Shown: positions 19,941-27,692 of the stretch, piece by piece
How the letters are laid out: every line of letters starts with the position of its first letter
How positions within the stretch are numbered: position 1 is the first letter of the stretch
Assembly (NCBI GenBank): GCA_021204845.1
Contig: JAJPYT010000205.1
Span: 1 to 39,068, forward strand
From: Prevotellaceae bacterium
Lineage (GTDB): Bacteria; Bacteroidota; Bacteroidia; Bacteroidales; Bacteroidaceae
Direction of reading: 5' to 3'
Length of the DNA stretch: 39,068 nucleotides
The notes under the pieces: model-generated
What the model saw: only the letters and a program-made list of their open reading frames with translations
Database searches by the model: none
Told to the model about the DNA's origin: nothing
Position numbers and translations under genes: made by a program

Positions 19941-20026
19941 GAATTTTTACTGGTCGCTCTGGGAATTTTTACTGGTCGCTCTGAGAATTTCTACTGGTCG
20001 TTCTGGGAATTTCCCAGGAAATTTGG
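19941..20026 (+). repeat. 22-bp tandem repeat, three full copies and a partial fourth
   Basis: Units begin at 19941, 19963 and 19985, reading GAATTTTTACTGGTCGCTCTG plus G or A; unit 3 has two changes. The fourth keeps only GAATTT and runs into an inverted repeat, AATTTCC-CA-GGAAATT (20008-20023). The seven bases before unit 1 match a unit end. Confidence 0.9.
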
Positions 20027-20133
20027 ACTTGATACTACGGAAATTATTTCTCGCTTGCGTAAACAACAGGTGTGAGAATGCCAGTATTTTGAGTGATATT
20101 TTCGTTCGCCTGCCTAAAAAGTTGCGTGAATGC

Positions 20134-20164
20134 TTGCCAGTGTAAGCATAATTATATACCTTTG
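20134..20164 (+). promoter_or_regulatory. Bacteroidota-type promoter with no gene immediately downstream
   Basis: TTG (20134-20136), a 20-base spacer and TACCTTTG (20157-20164) fit the consensus. The next convincing ATG on this strand is at 20499, which would give a leader of about 330 bases. It may drive the lipoprotein gene or a small RNA. Confidence 0.5.
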
Positions 20165-20210
20165 CTTTGCACTTGCCGAGCGAGGCGTAACGTGTAAAGA
20201 CATAATTAAG

Positions 20211-20228
20211 AAAGCGCATTTTCGCTTT
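20211..20228 (+). other. Small stem-loop downstream of the orphan promoter
   Basis: AAAGCG (20211-20216) pairs with CGCTTT (20223-20228) around a six-base loop. No T tract follows (ATTCC), so its role as terminator or attenuator is uncertain. It lies about 40 bases after the predicted transcript start. Confidence 0.35.
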
Positions 20229-20498
20229 ATTCCAGTTGAGTGAACTTGGACACTTCACTAAAGTAGTATTTGGGATGAGAGAAATTGATGCTCTTGTTGG
20301 TATGGATTCGTGTATATACGAATTACATCCAAGTGGGGCTATTCAATCTTCTTTTTCAATACTACGGGGAGTCCAAGCCCTACTCAACAGATTAGGCAGA
20401 TGGTGGCTCCACTTTCTTTATTGTGCCTTTCAACAAGCAAAGAAAAAGTGAATCGTCTCTGAGAGCCAAAGGGGCAACCTTAAACTAATTAATATAAA

Positions 20499-21248
20499 AT
20501 GAGAAAGTTTATTAGTGTTTTGACAATGGCTCTCCTCTTGCTGCCTGTTTCATTCATCTCGTGTGGAGACGACGATGACGATAATGTGCCTGACACACCA
20601 GTAACGGACGCGACTTCAACGGATTCGGGTGATGAATTGGATGAGTATAGTCAGAAGTTTGTCGGTTATTGGAAAGGATCTCCATCTTTCGTTTTTTACC
20701 CAGATAAGAGGTGCCTTTGTACTGAAAATTCGGAAACAACAGGTTTTTGGGGATATAGTGCTTCTACAAATATTCTTGCCACCACAACCAACAGTTGGCA
20801 ATGGACCATAACTCTGTTCGGGGATAATTATTGGGCTGGTGTGTCTGTGAATACATCAACTGCATGTTCGTACACCAAGCAAAGTGACGCTACTTATATG
20901 GAGTGTATTTTAACGCATAAACAATTTGTTTCTACAGAAGATCCAGATAGTGCATTTAGCCTCAGTAAGACATATGAAAGTGGAACCTTTCGAAACAAAT
21001 CAATTTCTACTTTATATAATATGACTGTGATTAGCAATAATTATAGATATACCAATGGTGGCTCCTACTTTTATTGGGAGATTGATAGCGAACAGAGCAA
21101 TACATATACGTATTACTTGTTAAATGGTAATCGTAGTAACTTGTCTTCATTTGGCGAAGGGAAAATGGTGTTTAGTGACCCCTACAGCAAGAATTGCCGC
21201 ATAACTTTCACAGGAACAATCAACAAAGTGTTCACTTGTTTCAATTGA
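20499..21248 (+). CDS. Surface-type lipoprotein of unknown function
   Basis: A 249-residue protein with a lipoprotein signal peptide and lipobox ending FISC (C22). Five aspartates follow directly (GDDDDD), matching the acidic lipoprotein export signal that directs Bacteroidota lipoproteins to the cell surface. A Thr/Ser/Asp-rich linker (29-50) leads to a beta-rich domain beginning KFVGYWKG (53-60), with alternating aromatic and polar strands. The shape recalls lipocalin-like lipoproteins of the phylum, but I recognise no family. The gene is clearly AT-richer than its neighbours and stands alone after a repeat-filled gap, consistent with acquired or rapidly changing DNA. Confidence 0.8.
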   Translation: MRKFISVLTMALLLLPVSFISCGDDDDDNVPDTPVTDATSTDSGDELDEYSQKFVGYWKGSPSFVFYPDKRCLCTENSETTGFWGYSASTNILATTTNSWQWTITLFGDNYWAGVSVNTSTACSYTKQSDATYMECILTHKQFVSTEDPDSAFSLSKTYESGTFRNKSISTLYNMTVISNNYRYTNGGSYFYWEIDSEQSNTYTYYLLNGNRSNLSSFGEGKMVFSDPYSKNCRITFTGTINKVFTCFN

Positions 21249-21264
21249 AATTAAATAATTGTAC

Positions 21265-21301
21265 AAAAGGGGCTGCCTGTTCTCCGCGCAGGCAGCCCCT
21301 T
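21265..21301 (-). terminator. Terminator of the CE12–xth unit
   Basis: Arms 21267-21279 and 21289-21301 form a perfect 13-bp GC-rich stem with a 9-base loop. On the minus strand the stem runs into TTTTG, so it suits xth (stop 48 bases away). On the plus strand the T tract is only two bases, although it may also stop the lipoprotein transcript. Confidence 0.75.
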
Positions 21302-21348
21302 GATTCTTGGGGGCAAAAACTCTATATATCTCATTTTGACACGTCCTC

Positions 21349-22104
21349 TTACAACTCCACCTCCACCTCCACGGGGCAATGGTCGCTGCCGTAGATTTCC
21401 GTGTGGATGGCGGCTTTGCGCAGTTGAGGGTCAAGGCGGCGGCTGGTGAGGAAATAGTCTATGCGCCAGCCCGCGTTCTTCTCGCGGGCGCGGAAGCGGT
21501 AGCTCCACCACGAGTAGACACCCGTGAGAGTGGGGTAGAAGTGGCGGAAAGTGTCGGTGAAGCCGCTTTGCAGCAGTTCCGTCATCTTGCCCCGCTCCTC
21601 GTCGGTGAAGCCAGCGTTGCGGCGGTTCGTCTTGGGATTTTTCAGGTCTATCTCCTGGTGCGCCACGTTCAGGTCTCCGCAGATGATGACAGGCTTGCGC
21701 GCGTCGAGCGAGAGCAGGTAAGAGCGGAAAGCGTCTTCCCATCTCATGCGGTAGGGCAGGCGCGGCAGGCCGTCCTGACTGTTGGGCGTGTAGCAGGTGA
21801 CAAGAAAAAATGTGGGATATTCTAAGGTTATGAGCCTGCCCTCGTGGTCATGCTCCTCCACGCCCATGCCAAGAGTGACGCTGAGAGGCTCGTGGCGAGT
21901 GAAGACGGCAGTGCCAGAGTAGCCCTTTTTCTCTGCGTAGTTCCAGTAGCTGCGGTAACCGGGGAACTCCATGTCGAGCTGCCCGGCTTGCAGCTTCGTC
22001 TCCTGAAGGCAGAAGAAGTCGGCGTCGAGAGCCCCGAAAGCCTCCGCGAAGTTCTTTCCGGCCACAGCCCTAAGGCCGTTCACGTTCCAGCTAACGAACC
22101 TCAT
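21349..22104 (-). CDS. xth: Exodeoxyribonuclease III / AP endonuclease
   Basis: A DNA repair enzyme that cuts at abasic sites and has 3'-5' exonuclease activity. The 251 residues cover the whole exonuclease III fold. Metal and catalytic motifs are present: SWNVNGLRA (5-13), LQETKL with E35, CYTPNSQDG (104-112), GDLNVAH (D144, N146), NAGFTDEER, GWRIDYFL and GSDHCPVE (D241, H242). The cytoplasmic protein has no signal peptide. The ATG overlaps the stop of the upstream rhamnogalacturonan acetylesterase gene (ATGA), so the two are likely translated from one message although their functions are unrelated. Confidence 0.96.
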   Translation of the reverse strand: MRFVSWNVNGLRAVAGKNFAEAFGALDADFFCLQETKLQAGQLDMEFPGYRSYWNYAEKKGYSGTAVFTRHEPLSVTLGMGVEEHDHEGRLITLEYPTFFLVTCYTPNSQDGLPRLPYRMRWEDAFRSYLLSLDARKPVIICGDLNVAHQEIDLKNPKTNRRNAGFTDEERGKMTELLQSGFTDTFRHFYPTLTGVYSWWSYRFRAREKNAGWRIDYFLTSRRLDPQLRKAAIHTEIYGSDHCPVEVEVEL

Positions 22105-23747
22105 GGCAGCAGATATTGCGCCAGAGGCGAGCTCATGTCACGCAACCCTTTCGCTATGCCCTGGGCGTTGAGCAGCGCGCCTTTCTTGCTTGTGTGCGTA
22201 TGGTCGTGGTTGTAGTATTCGCGCGCCCCTTCCTGCCCTATGGCGTCGAGAGCGTCGGCGGTTATGTTGTGCAGGTCGAGGAAGTCAACTCCAGTCTGCT
22301 CCACCACCTCACGATACCATTTGCCGAATGAGTCGTTGCGGCGCTCTATCTTGCCGTCGGGCCACTCGTTGCGCGGTGTGAGGCTCACGAGAATGGGCGT
22401 GGCGCCCTTCTGCCGCACGTCGTCTATCATTTTGCGCAGATACCAGCCGAAAGTGTATACCACCTCGTTTCTCACCTCCTCTTCTGTGCGCACGCGATAG
22501 ACGTGGCTGGAGTCAGCCGTGCCCTCTATGTCGTTGCGCGCCTTGCCGTGGTCTATCTCGTTTCCCGCGTCGTTGTGCCCGAATTGTATTAGCACGAAGT
22601 CGCCAGGCTGCAGGTCGTTGTACACCTTGTCCCAGCGGCCCTCGCGCAGGTAGCTGCGGCACGAGCGTCCCGCCTGGGCGCTGTTCTGCACCACTATCTT
22701 GTCCGTGTCGAACACCTCCGTCGCCTGCGAGCCCCAGCCCCACATGCCGTCCTCGTCCTTGTCCTCGTTTTTCACTGTCGAGTCTCCCGTCAGGAACACC
22801 ACTGGCTTGCCTGCCTGGCGTTGCACTCCCGTGGTGGGTAGCGAGAGGTCGCCCATCATGCCAATCAGCGGTGCCGCCTCGGGATGAGTGCAGGCAGCCA
22901 GCCCGTCGGCGGCGGAGCGCGCGTTGAGCCTTGCTCCGAAGGCGCTGGTATGTATGTGGTCGAGATAGAAGTGGTAGTTATATTTCCACTCCGTCATCTG
23001 GTCATATTTCTCGGCGCTTATCTCGTTGAGGTCTATGAAGGGGCAGTCCAGCTCCTCGGCTATTTGCCTTGCCCAGAGGCCGAAAGTCTCGTTCACCCGC
23101 ACTACTTTGTGATTGTCGTCGTAGGCATTGCGCGGTGTGAGGCTCAGCAGTATGGGGTGCGCACCCAGCTCCCTGGTCTCACGCACGAAGCGGCGCATAT
23201 ACTCGCCGTAGGAGTAAACGGTCTCCCGCACGCCCGTCTCCTGTATGGTCACCTCCAGCGAGTCCGTGGCGCTGATGCCCTTTATGCTCGCCCTTGCCCT
23301 GCCGCTGTCGAAGGGACCGTTGTCGTTGTGCCCCAGCTCTATCATCACGTAGTCGCCCGGGCGTATGCCCTTCTTCACGTCGTCCCAAAGCTGGCGGTAG
23401 AATGTGCGCGAGGACGTGCCTCCCAGCGCCTGGTTCTCCACAGTTATCTTGTCCTCGTCAAAATACTCGTGGAAGAAGTGCCCCCAGCCCCACTGCCCGT
23501 TGTCGCCGTTGCCGAGGGTGCCCGTGCGCATTGTAGAGTTTCCCACGAGGAACAGTACAGGATTGTCTCCCTTGCGGCTTGAGCCGGGCACCGGGCGTGC
23601 GGTGGCGGCTTTCTCCAAGGAGTCGAGGGTGAGGTCCACGACGTGGTTCACGTCTTCCATGGACTGGAATTTGTCTTGTGCCATGATGTTCTCTGTTGTT
23701 AACATCGCGAGAGCCAGGGCCATCGCGTAATGGAGTGTCGTTTTCAT
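22101..23747 (-). CDS. Secreted two-domain rhamnogalacturonan acetylesterase (CE12, SGNH fold)
   Basis: Expected to remove acetyl groups from rhamnogalacturonan, opening it to lyases. The start MKTTLHYAMALALA at 23747 is chosen because it begins a clean signal peptide (cleavage near MAQ, residue 24); in-frame codons further upstream precede the promoter. Two CE12 domains lie in tandem. Domain 1 (about 62-285) has VGNSTMR (S71), GGTSSRTF, ELGHND (N141) and DHIH (D263, H266). Domain 2 (about 313-535) has TGDSTVK (S323), AGRSCRSY, QFGHND (N392) and DHTH (D515, H518). Domain 1 carries Asn where block I usually has Asp (GNST instead of GDST). The protein has 548 residues, about twice a single-domain enzyme. 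It complements the PL11 lyases in this window. Confidence 0.92.
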   Translation of the reverse strand: MKTTLHYAMALALAMLTTENIMAQDKFQSMEDVNHVVDLTLDSLEKAATARPVPGSSRKGDNPVLFLVGNSTMRTGTLGNGDNGQWGWGHFFHEYFDEDKITVENQALGGTSSRTFYRQLWDDVKKGIRPGDYVMIELGHNDNGPFDSGRARASIKGISATDSLEVTIQETGVRETVYSYGEYMRRFVRETRELGAHPILLSLTPRNAYDDNHKVVRVNETFGLWARQIAEELDCPFIDLNEISAEKYDQMTEWKYNYHFYLDHIHTSAFGARLNARSAADGLAACTHPEAAPLIGMMGDLSLPTTGVQRQAGKPVVFLTGDSTVKNEDKDEDGMWGWGSQATEVFDTDKIVVQNSAQAGRSCRSYLREGRWDKVYNDLQPGDFVLIQFGHNDAGNEIDHGKARNDIEGTADSSHVYRVRTEEEVRNEVVYTFGWYLRKMIDDVRQKGATPILVSLTPRNEWPDGKIERRNDSFGKWYREVVEQTGVDFLDLHNITADALDAIGQEGAREYYNHDHTHTSKKGALLNAQGIAKGLRDMSSPLAQYLLP

Positions 23748-23773
23748 GATTATGGTATAGTTTTGCTTGACTG

Positions 23774-23804
23774 CAAAGATAGGCATTTCCGTCCGCCTTG
23801 GCAA
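23774..23804 (-). promoter_or_regulatory. Bacteroidota-type promoter for the CE12–xth unit
   Basis: The minus strand reads TTG (23804-23802), a 20-base spacer and TATCTTTG (23781-23774), matching the consensus, 26 bases before the ATG at 23747. This also supports the start chosen for the CE12 gene. Confidence 0.72.
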
Positions 23805-23855
23805 GCGTTCAGCGTTTTTTGCCGGCAAAAACTGCATACTTTACTTAAAAATGTG

Positions 23856-23863
23856 TAACTTTG
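23856..23863 (+). promoter_or_regulatory. -7 element upstream of etfB
   Basis: TAACTTTG matches TAnnTTTG, 30 bases before the etfB ATG. No good TTG stands 19-21 bases upstream (ACTG at best), so the -33 part is weak. Confidence 0.5.
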
Positions 23864-23893
23864 CACCTGCTTAAGTAATTTATAACAGATATA

Positions 23894-24781
23894 ATGAGTT
23901 TGAATATTGTAGTGCTTGCCAAGCAAGTACCCGACACGCGCAACGTGGGGCCCGACGCTATGACGCCCGAGGGCACCGTAAACCGCTCTGCGCTGCCTGC
24001 CATCTTCAATCCCGAGGATTTGAACGCTTTGGAGCAGGCGCTTCGTCTGAAAGACCAGAATCCCGGCTCTAAGGTCACCGTCCTGACGATGGGTCCCGGC
24101 CGTGCCGCCGAGATTATCCGTGAGGCCATGTACCGTGGCGCCGACGGTGGCTACCTGCTCACCGACCGCGCCTTTGCGGGGGCTGACACTCTCGCCACCA
24201 GCTACGCTCTTGCCACTGCCATAAAGCACGTGGCTCCCTGTTTCGACCTTATCGTGGGTGGCCGCCAGGCTATCGACGGTGACACCGCGCAGGTGGGTCC
24301 CCAGGTGGCTGAGAAGTTAGGCGTGAACCAGATTACCTACACCGAGGAGATTCTCTCTTGCCAGGACGGCAGGATAACAGCCACCCGCCACATCGACGGA
24401 GGCGTTGAGACGGTGGAAAGCCCCCTGCCCTGTGTGCTCACAGTGAACGGCAGCGCCGCTCCCTGCCGCCCGCGCAACGCCAAGCTGGTGATGAGATTCA
24501 AGCGTTGCAAGGCTCCCATGGAGCTGGAGAAGGACACCACTTTCGCCGACCTGCCATACGCTGACCAGTACGAGAAGAAGGCTTATCTGAGGCTGGGGCA
24601 GCTCAGCTGTGCCGACGTGAACGCCGACCTCCAGCAGTGCGGTCTGGCCGGCAGCCCGACAAAGGTGAAGGCTGTGGAGAACATCGTGTTCAAGGCAAAG
24701 GAGAGCAAGGTAATGACAGGCTCCGACGAGGACATCAACGCCCTGGTGAGGGAACTGTTGGCAAGTCACACAATCGGATAG
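23894..24781 (+). CDS. etfB: Electron transfer flavoprotein beta subunit
   Basis: A cytoplasmic subunit of the ETF heterodimer, which carries electrons from acyl-CoA dehydrogenase. The 295 residues begin with the typical IVVLAKQVPDT (5-15). They include FNPEDLNALEQALRLKD, KVTVLTMGPGRA and the family core LIVGGRQAIDGDTAQVGPQ, with a recognition-loop-like region near 190-215 (RFKRCKAPMELEK). etfA follows after 17 bases and an acyl-CoA dehydrogenase after that, the standard three-gene unit. Whether this ETF only transfers electrons or bifurcates them cannot be settled by eye. Confidence 0.95.
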   Translation: MSLNIVVLAKQVPDTRNVGPDAMTPEGTVNRSALPAIFNPEDLNALEQALRLKDQNPGSKVTVLTMGPGRAAEIIREAMYRGADGGYLLTDRAFAGADTLATSYALATAIKHVAPCFDLIVGGRQAIDGDTAQVGPQVAEKLGVNQITYTEEILSCQDGRITATRHIDGGVETVESPLPCVLTVNGSAAPCRPRNAKLVMRFKRCKAPMELEKDTTFADLPYADQYEKKAYLRLGQLSCADVNADLQQCGLAGSPTKVKAVENIVFKAKESKVMTGSDEDINALVRELLASHTIG

Positions 24782-24798
24782 GAGAGGAGACAGACACT

Positions 24799-25821
24799 AT
24801 GAATAACGTATTCGTATATTGTGAACTTGAAGGCACAAAGGTTGCCGAGGTAAGTCAGGAGCTGCTCACCAAGGGCCGCAAGCTCGCCAACACATTGGGC
24901 GTGAAGCTGGAGGCAGTCGCCGCGGGCAGCGGCATCACGGGCAAGGTGGAGCGGCAGATTATCCCCTACGGAGTGGACCGTCTGCACATTTTCGACGCCG
25001 AGGGGCTTTCCCCCTACACTTCCAAGCCCCACACGGCTGTGCTGGTCAACCTCTTCAAGCAGGAGAAGCCGCAGATTTGCCTCATGGGAGCCGACGTTGT
25101 GGGTCGCGACTTGGGTCCCCGCGTGTCCAGCGCCCTGCGCAGCGGCCTCACGGCTGACTGCACCGCTCTTGAGATAGGCGACCACGAGGACAAGCGCGAC
25201 GGCAAGCTCTACAAGAATCTGCTCTACCAGATCCGCCCCGCCTTTGGCGGCAACATCGTGGCTACAATCGTCAATCCCGAGAACCGCCCGCAGATGGCTA
25301 CCGTCCGCTCCGGCGTCATGAAAGCCGAGGTGCTCGACCCCGCCTACCCCGGCGAGGTGGCGATTCAGGATGTGGCCAAGTTCGTGCCGGAGGTGGAGTA
25401 TGTGACCAAGGTGCTCGACCGCCACGTGCAGGCTGCCAGGAACAATCTTAAAGGGGCGCCCATCATCGTCTCCGGCGGCTACGGGGTGGGCTCGCGCGAG
25501 GGTTTCGCCCAGCTCTACGAGCTTGCCAAGGTCATCCATGCCGAGGTGGGAGCCAGCCGCGCGGCCGTTGACGCGGGCTTCTGCGACCACGACATGCAGA
25601 TAGGGCAGACGGGTGTCACCGTGCGCCCCAAGGTCTACATAGCCTGCGGCATAAGCGGAGCCATACAGCACGTGGCGGGAATGAAAGAGAGTGGAATAAT
25701 AATAAGCATAAACAGCGACGAGAACGCCCCCATCAACCAGATAGCCGACTACGTGATAAACGGCACTGTGGAGGAGGTGGTGCCGAAACTGATAAAGTAC
25801 TATAAGCAAAACAGCAAGTAA
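24799..25821 (+). CDS. etfA: Electron transfer flavoprotein alpha subunit
   Basis: The FAD-binding subunit of ETF. The ATG at 24799 (MNNVFVYCE) is preferred: the frame stays open further upstream, but those 54 codons lie inside etfB and have no ETF character. From here the protein is 340 residues, normal for the family. The N-terminal domain includes CLMGADVVGRDLGPR (94-108). The C-terminal FAD domain holds GGYGVGSREGF (226-236), GASRAAVDAGF (251-261), QIGQTGVTVRPKVYIACGIS (267-286) and INSDENAPI (304-312), the usual flavin contacts. The stop is 2 bases from the acyl-CoA dehydrogenase ATG. Confidence 0.96.
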   Translation: MNNVFVYCELEGTKVAEVSQELLTKGRKLANTLGVKLEAVAAGSGITGKVERQIIPYGVDRLHIFDAEGLSPYTSKPHTAVLVNLFKQEKPQICLMGADVVGRDLGPRVSSALRSGLTADCTALEIGDHEDKRDGKLYKNLLYQIRPAFGGNIVATIVNPENRPQMATVRSGVMKAEVLDPAYPGEVAIQDVAKFVPEVEYVTKVLDRHVQAARNNLKGAPIIVSGGYGVGSREGFAQLYELAKVIHAEVGASRAAVDAGFCDHDMQIGQTGVTVRPKVYIACGISGAIQHVAGMKESGIIISINSDENAPINQIADYVINGTVEEVVPKLIKYYKQNSK

Positions 25822-25823
25822 AG

Positions 25824-27536
25824 ATGGCAAACTATTATAGCGATATTCCGGAGATAAAGTTTGAGCTCCAGAACAGTGCGCTCATGCGGCGCGTCGTGGA
25901 ACTGAAGGAGCGCGGTTTCCAGGACAAGGACAAGTACGACGAGGCTCCACAGGACTTCGCCGACGCCATGGACACCTACGACCGTGTGCTCGACATCGTG
26001 GGCGACATAACGGCAAACGTGGTGGCGCAGAACGCCGAGGACGTTGATGCCGAGGGCCCTCACCTCGAGGCGGGGAGAGTGAGCTACGCCTCCAAGACGC
26101 GTGAGAATCTCGACACGATGATAAAGGCGGGCATGAACGGAATGACCATGCCCCGCCGCTATGGCGGGCTCAACCTGCCCGTGGTGGCTTACACGGCGGC
26201 AAACGAGATAGTCTCGGCTGGCGACGCGAGCTTCGAGAACATCTGGTCTCTCCAGGACTGCATAGAGACGCTCTACTGCTTCGGCAGCGAGGAGCAGCGC
26301 CAGAAATACATACCGCGCGTGTGCGCCGGGGAGACCATGTCCATGGACCTCACCGAGCCCGACGCCGGCTCCGACCTCCAGAGCGTGATGCTGAAAGCCA
26401 CCTACGACGAGCAGAGCCAGTGCTGGCGGCTCAACGGCAGCAAACGCTTCATCACCAACGGCGATTCCGACATCCACCTTGTGCTGGCGCGCAGCGAGGC
26501 CGGCACACGCGACGGGCGCGGGCTCTCAATGTTCATTTACGACAAGAGGGACGGTGGGGTGAACGTGCGCCGCATAGAGAACAAGTTGGGCATACACGGC
26601 AGCCCCACCTGCGAGCTGGTCTACAAGAACGCCAAGTGCGAGCTTTGCGGCGACCGCAAGCTGGGTCTCATAAAGTACGTCATGTCGCTCATGAACGGAG
26701 CCCGCCTCGGCATCGCCGCCCAGTCGGTGGGCCTCTCGCAGGCGGCCTACAACGAGGCGGTGGCTTACGCCCGTGACCGTCGCCAGTTCGGCAAGGCCAT
26801 CATAGAGTTCCCCGCCGTGCAGGAGATGATAGCCAGCATCAAGGCCAAGCTCGACGCGGGGCGCGCCTTGCTCTATGAGACGGCCCGTTACGTCGACATC
26901 TACAAGGCCCTGGAGGACATAGCGCGCGAGCGCAAGCTCACGCCCGAGGAGCGTGCCGAGCTTAAGAAGTACAGCAAACTGGCTGACAGCTTCACCCCCC
27001 TGGCAAAGGGAATGAACAGCGAGTACGCCAACCAGAACGGCTACGACTGCATACAGGTGCACGGAGGCTCTGGCTTCATGCTCGAATATGCCTGCCAGCG
27101 CATCTACCGCGACGCGCGCATAACCAGCATCTACGAGGGCACCACCCAGTTGCAGACCGTGGCTGCTGTGCGCTACATCACCAACGGGCAGTACTCCTCC
27201 GTCATTGCCGACTTCGAGAGCCAGCCTGTGCCGGCAGGGCTCGAGGGCGTTATGAGCCGCGTAAAGGCGATGGCGGCGAAGCTGAACGCCTGCATAGCGG
27301 CCGTCAAGGAAGCCCAGGACAACGACCTCCACGACATTTGCGCCCGCCACCTCTACGAGATGACGGCAGACATCATAATGTGCCACCTGCTCCTGCGCGA
27401 CGCCGCCCAGAGCCCCGACCTCTTCGGCGGCAGCCTGCAAGTGTACCTCAACCACGCGGAGGCGGAGGTGGAGAAACACTCCCTCTGGATCAGCCGCATG
27501 AGCGTGGCGCAGTTGGACAATTACCGCCAGGCGTGA
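25824..27536 (+). CDS. Acyl-CoA dehydrogenase with C-terminal extension
   Basis: A flavoenzyme that introduces a double bond between C2 and C3 of an acyl-CoA and passes electrons to ETF, encoded just upstream. The 570-residue protein has the N-terminal helical domain, the middle beta domain with LTEPDAGSDLQ and GSKRFITNG, and the C-terminal helical domain with RRQFGKAI, QVHGGSGFMLEY and the catalytic-base motif IYEGTTQLQ (E438). An extra 120-residue helical tail (about 450-570) makes it longer than short-chain enzymes of about 380 residues, as in a common Bacteroidota class. Chain-length preference is not evident. A terminator follows. Confidence 0.95.
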   Translation: MANYYSDIPEIKFELQNSALMRRVVELKERGFQDKDKYDEAPQDFADAMDTYDRVLDIVGDITANVVAQNAEDVDAEGPHLEAGRVSYASKTRENLDTMIKAGMNGMTMPRRYGGLNLPVVAYTAANEIVSAGDASFENIWSLQDCIETLYCFGSEEQRQKYIPRVCAGETMSMDLTEPDAGSDLQSVMLKATYDEQSQCWRLNGSKRFITNGDSDIHLVLARSEAGTRDGRGLSMFIYDKRDGGVNVRRIENKLGIHGSPTCELVYKNAKCELCGDRKLGLIKYVMSLMNGARLGIAAQSVGLSQAAYNEAVAYARDRRQFGKAIIEFPAVQEMIASIKAKLDAGRALLYETARYVDIYKALEDIARERKLTPEERAELKKYSKLADSFTPLAKGMNSEYANQNGYDCIQVHGGSGFMLEYACQRIYRDARITSIYEGTTQLQTVAAVRYITNGQYSSVIADFESQPVPAGLEGVMSRVKAMAAKLNACIAAVKEAQDNDLHDICARHLYEMTADIIMCHLLLRDAAQSPDLFGGSLQVYLNHAEAEVEKHSLWISRMSVAQLDNYRQA

Positions 27537-27575
27537 GCCATCTTGGTTTTTTAGCTTGAAGGTGATATAATAACT

Positions 27576-27620
27576 AAGGAGAGGAAGAGCCGCATTTGCC
27601 GCTTCCTCTCCTTTATTTTT
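27576..27620 (+). terminator. Intrinsic terminator of the etfBA–acyl-CoA dehydrogenase operon
   Basis: A 12-bp perfect stem (27576-27587 with 27602-27613), a 14-base loop and the tail ATTTTT. It lies 39 bases after the stop codon. Confidence 0.88.
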
Positions 27621-27630
27621 CAGAACTGCA

Positions 27631-27661
27631 TTTGTTGTTATGGAATTTTATATTAACTTTG
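27631..27661 (+). promoter_or_regulatory. Bacteroidota-type promoter for the GT2–radC–lpxH operon
   Basis: TTTG (27631-27634), a 19-base spacer and TAACTTTG (27654-27661) match the consensus exactly. The predicted leader before the ATG at 27693 is about 25 bases, and the element sits just after the preceding terminator. Confidence 0.85.
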
Positions 27662-27692
27662 TCAGAAAGATTGCCATCTCTCATTGGAGAAC

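Larger units (their letters stand above)
19546..20498. other. Gene-free, AT-richer region with hairpins and two tandem-repeat families
   Basis: There are 953 bases without a convincing gene. They hold a long hairpin (19669-19718), two copies of one 22-bp repeat (19790-19833), three-plus copies of a different 22-bp repeat (19941-20026), a good promoter match (20134-20164) and a small hairpin (20211-20228). From 20236 to 20498 there is a 71-codon open frame with no signal, family or composition support; it may be decayed coding sequence. The base composition shifts towards AT from about 19.65 kb and stays so through the next gene, unlike the GC-rich flanks. Confidence 0.7.

Noticed and set aside
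19941-20026. Possible CRISPR or phage attachment site
   Set aside because: The 22-bp units are contiguous without spacers. No integrase or cas gene is in the window.
19947-20258. 103-codon minus-strand open frame across the 22-bp repeats
   Set aside because: Its C-terminal half is the tandem repeat read in reverse, its composition is not protein-like, and it crosses a good opposite-strand promoter.
20236-20451. 71-codon plus-strand open frame
   Set aside because: No recognisable family, signal or supporting start. It lies in AT-rich DNA where such frames arise by chance.
24637-24798. Upstream extension of etfA by 54 codons
   Set aside because: It lies within etfB and has no ETF character. 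The ATG at 24799 gives the normal family N-terminus.
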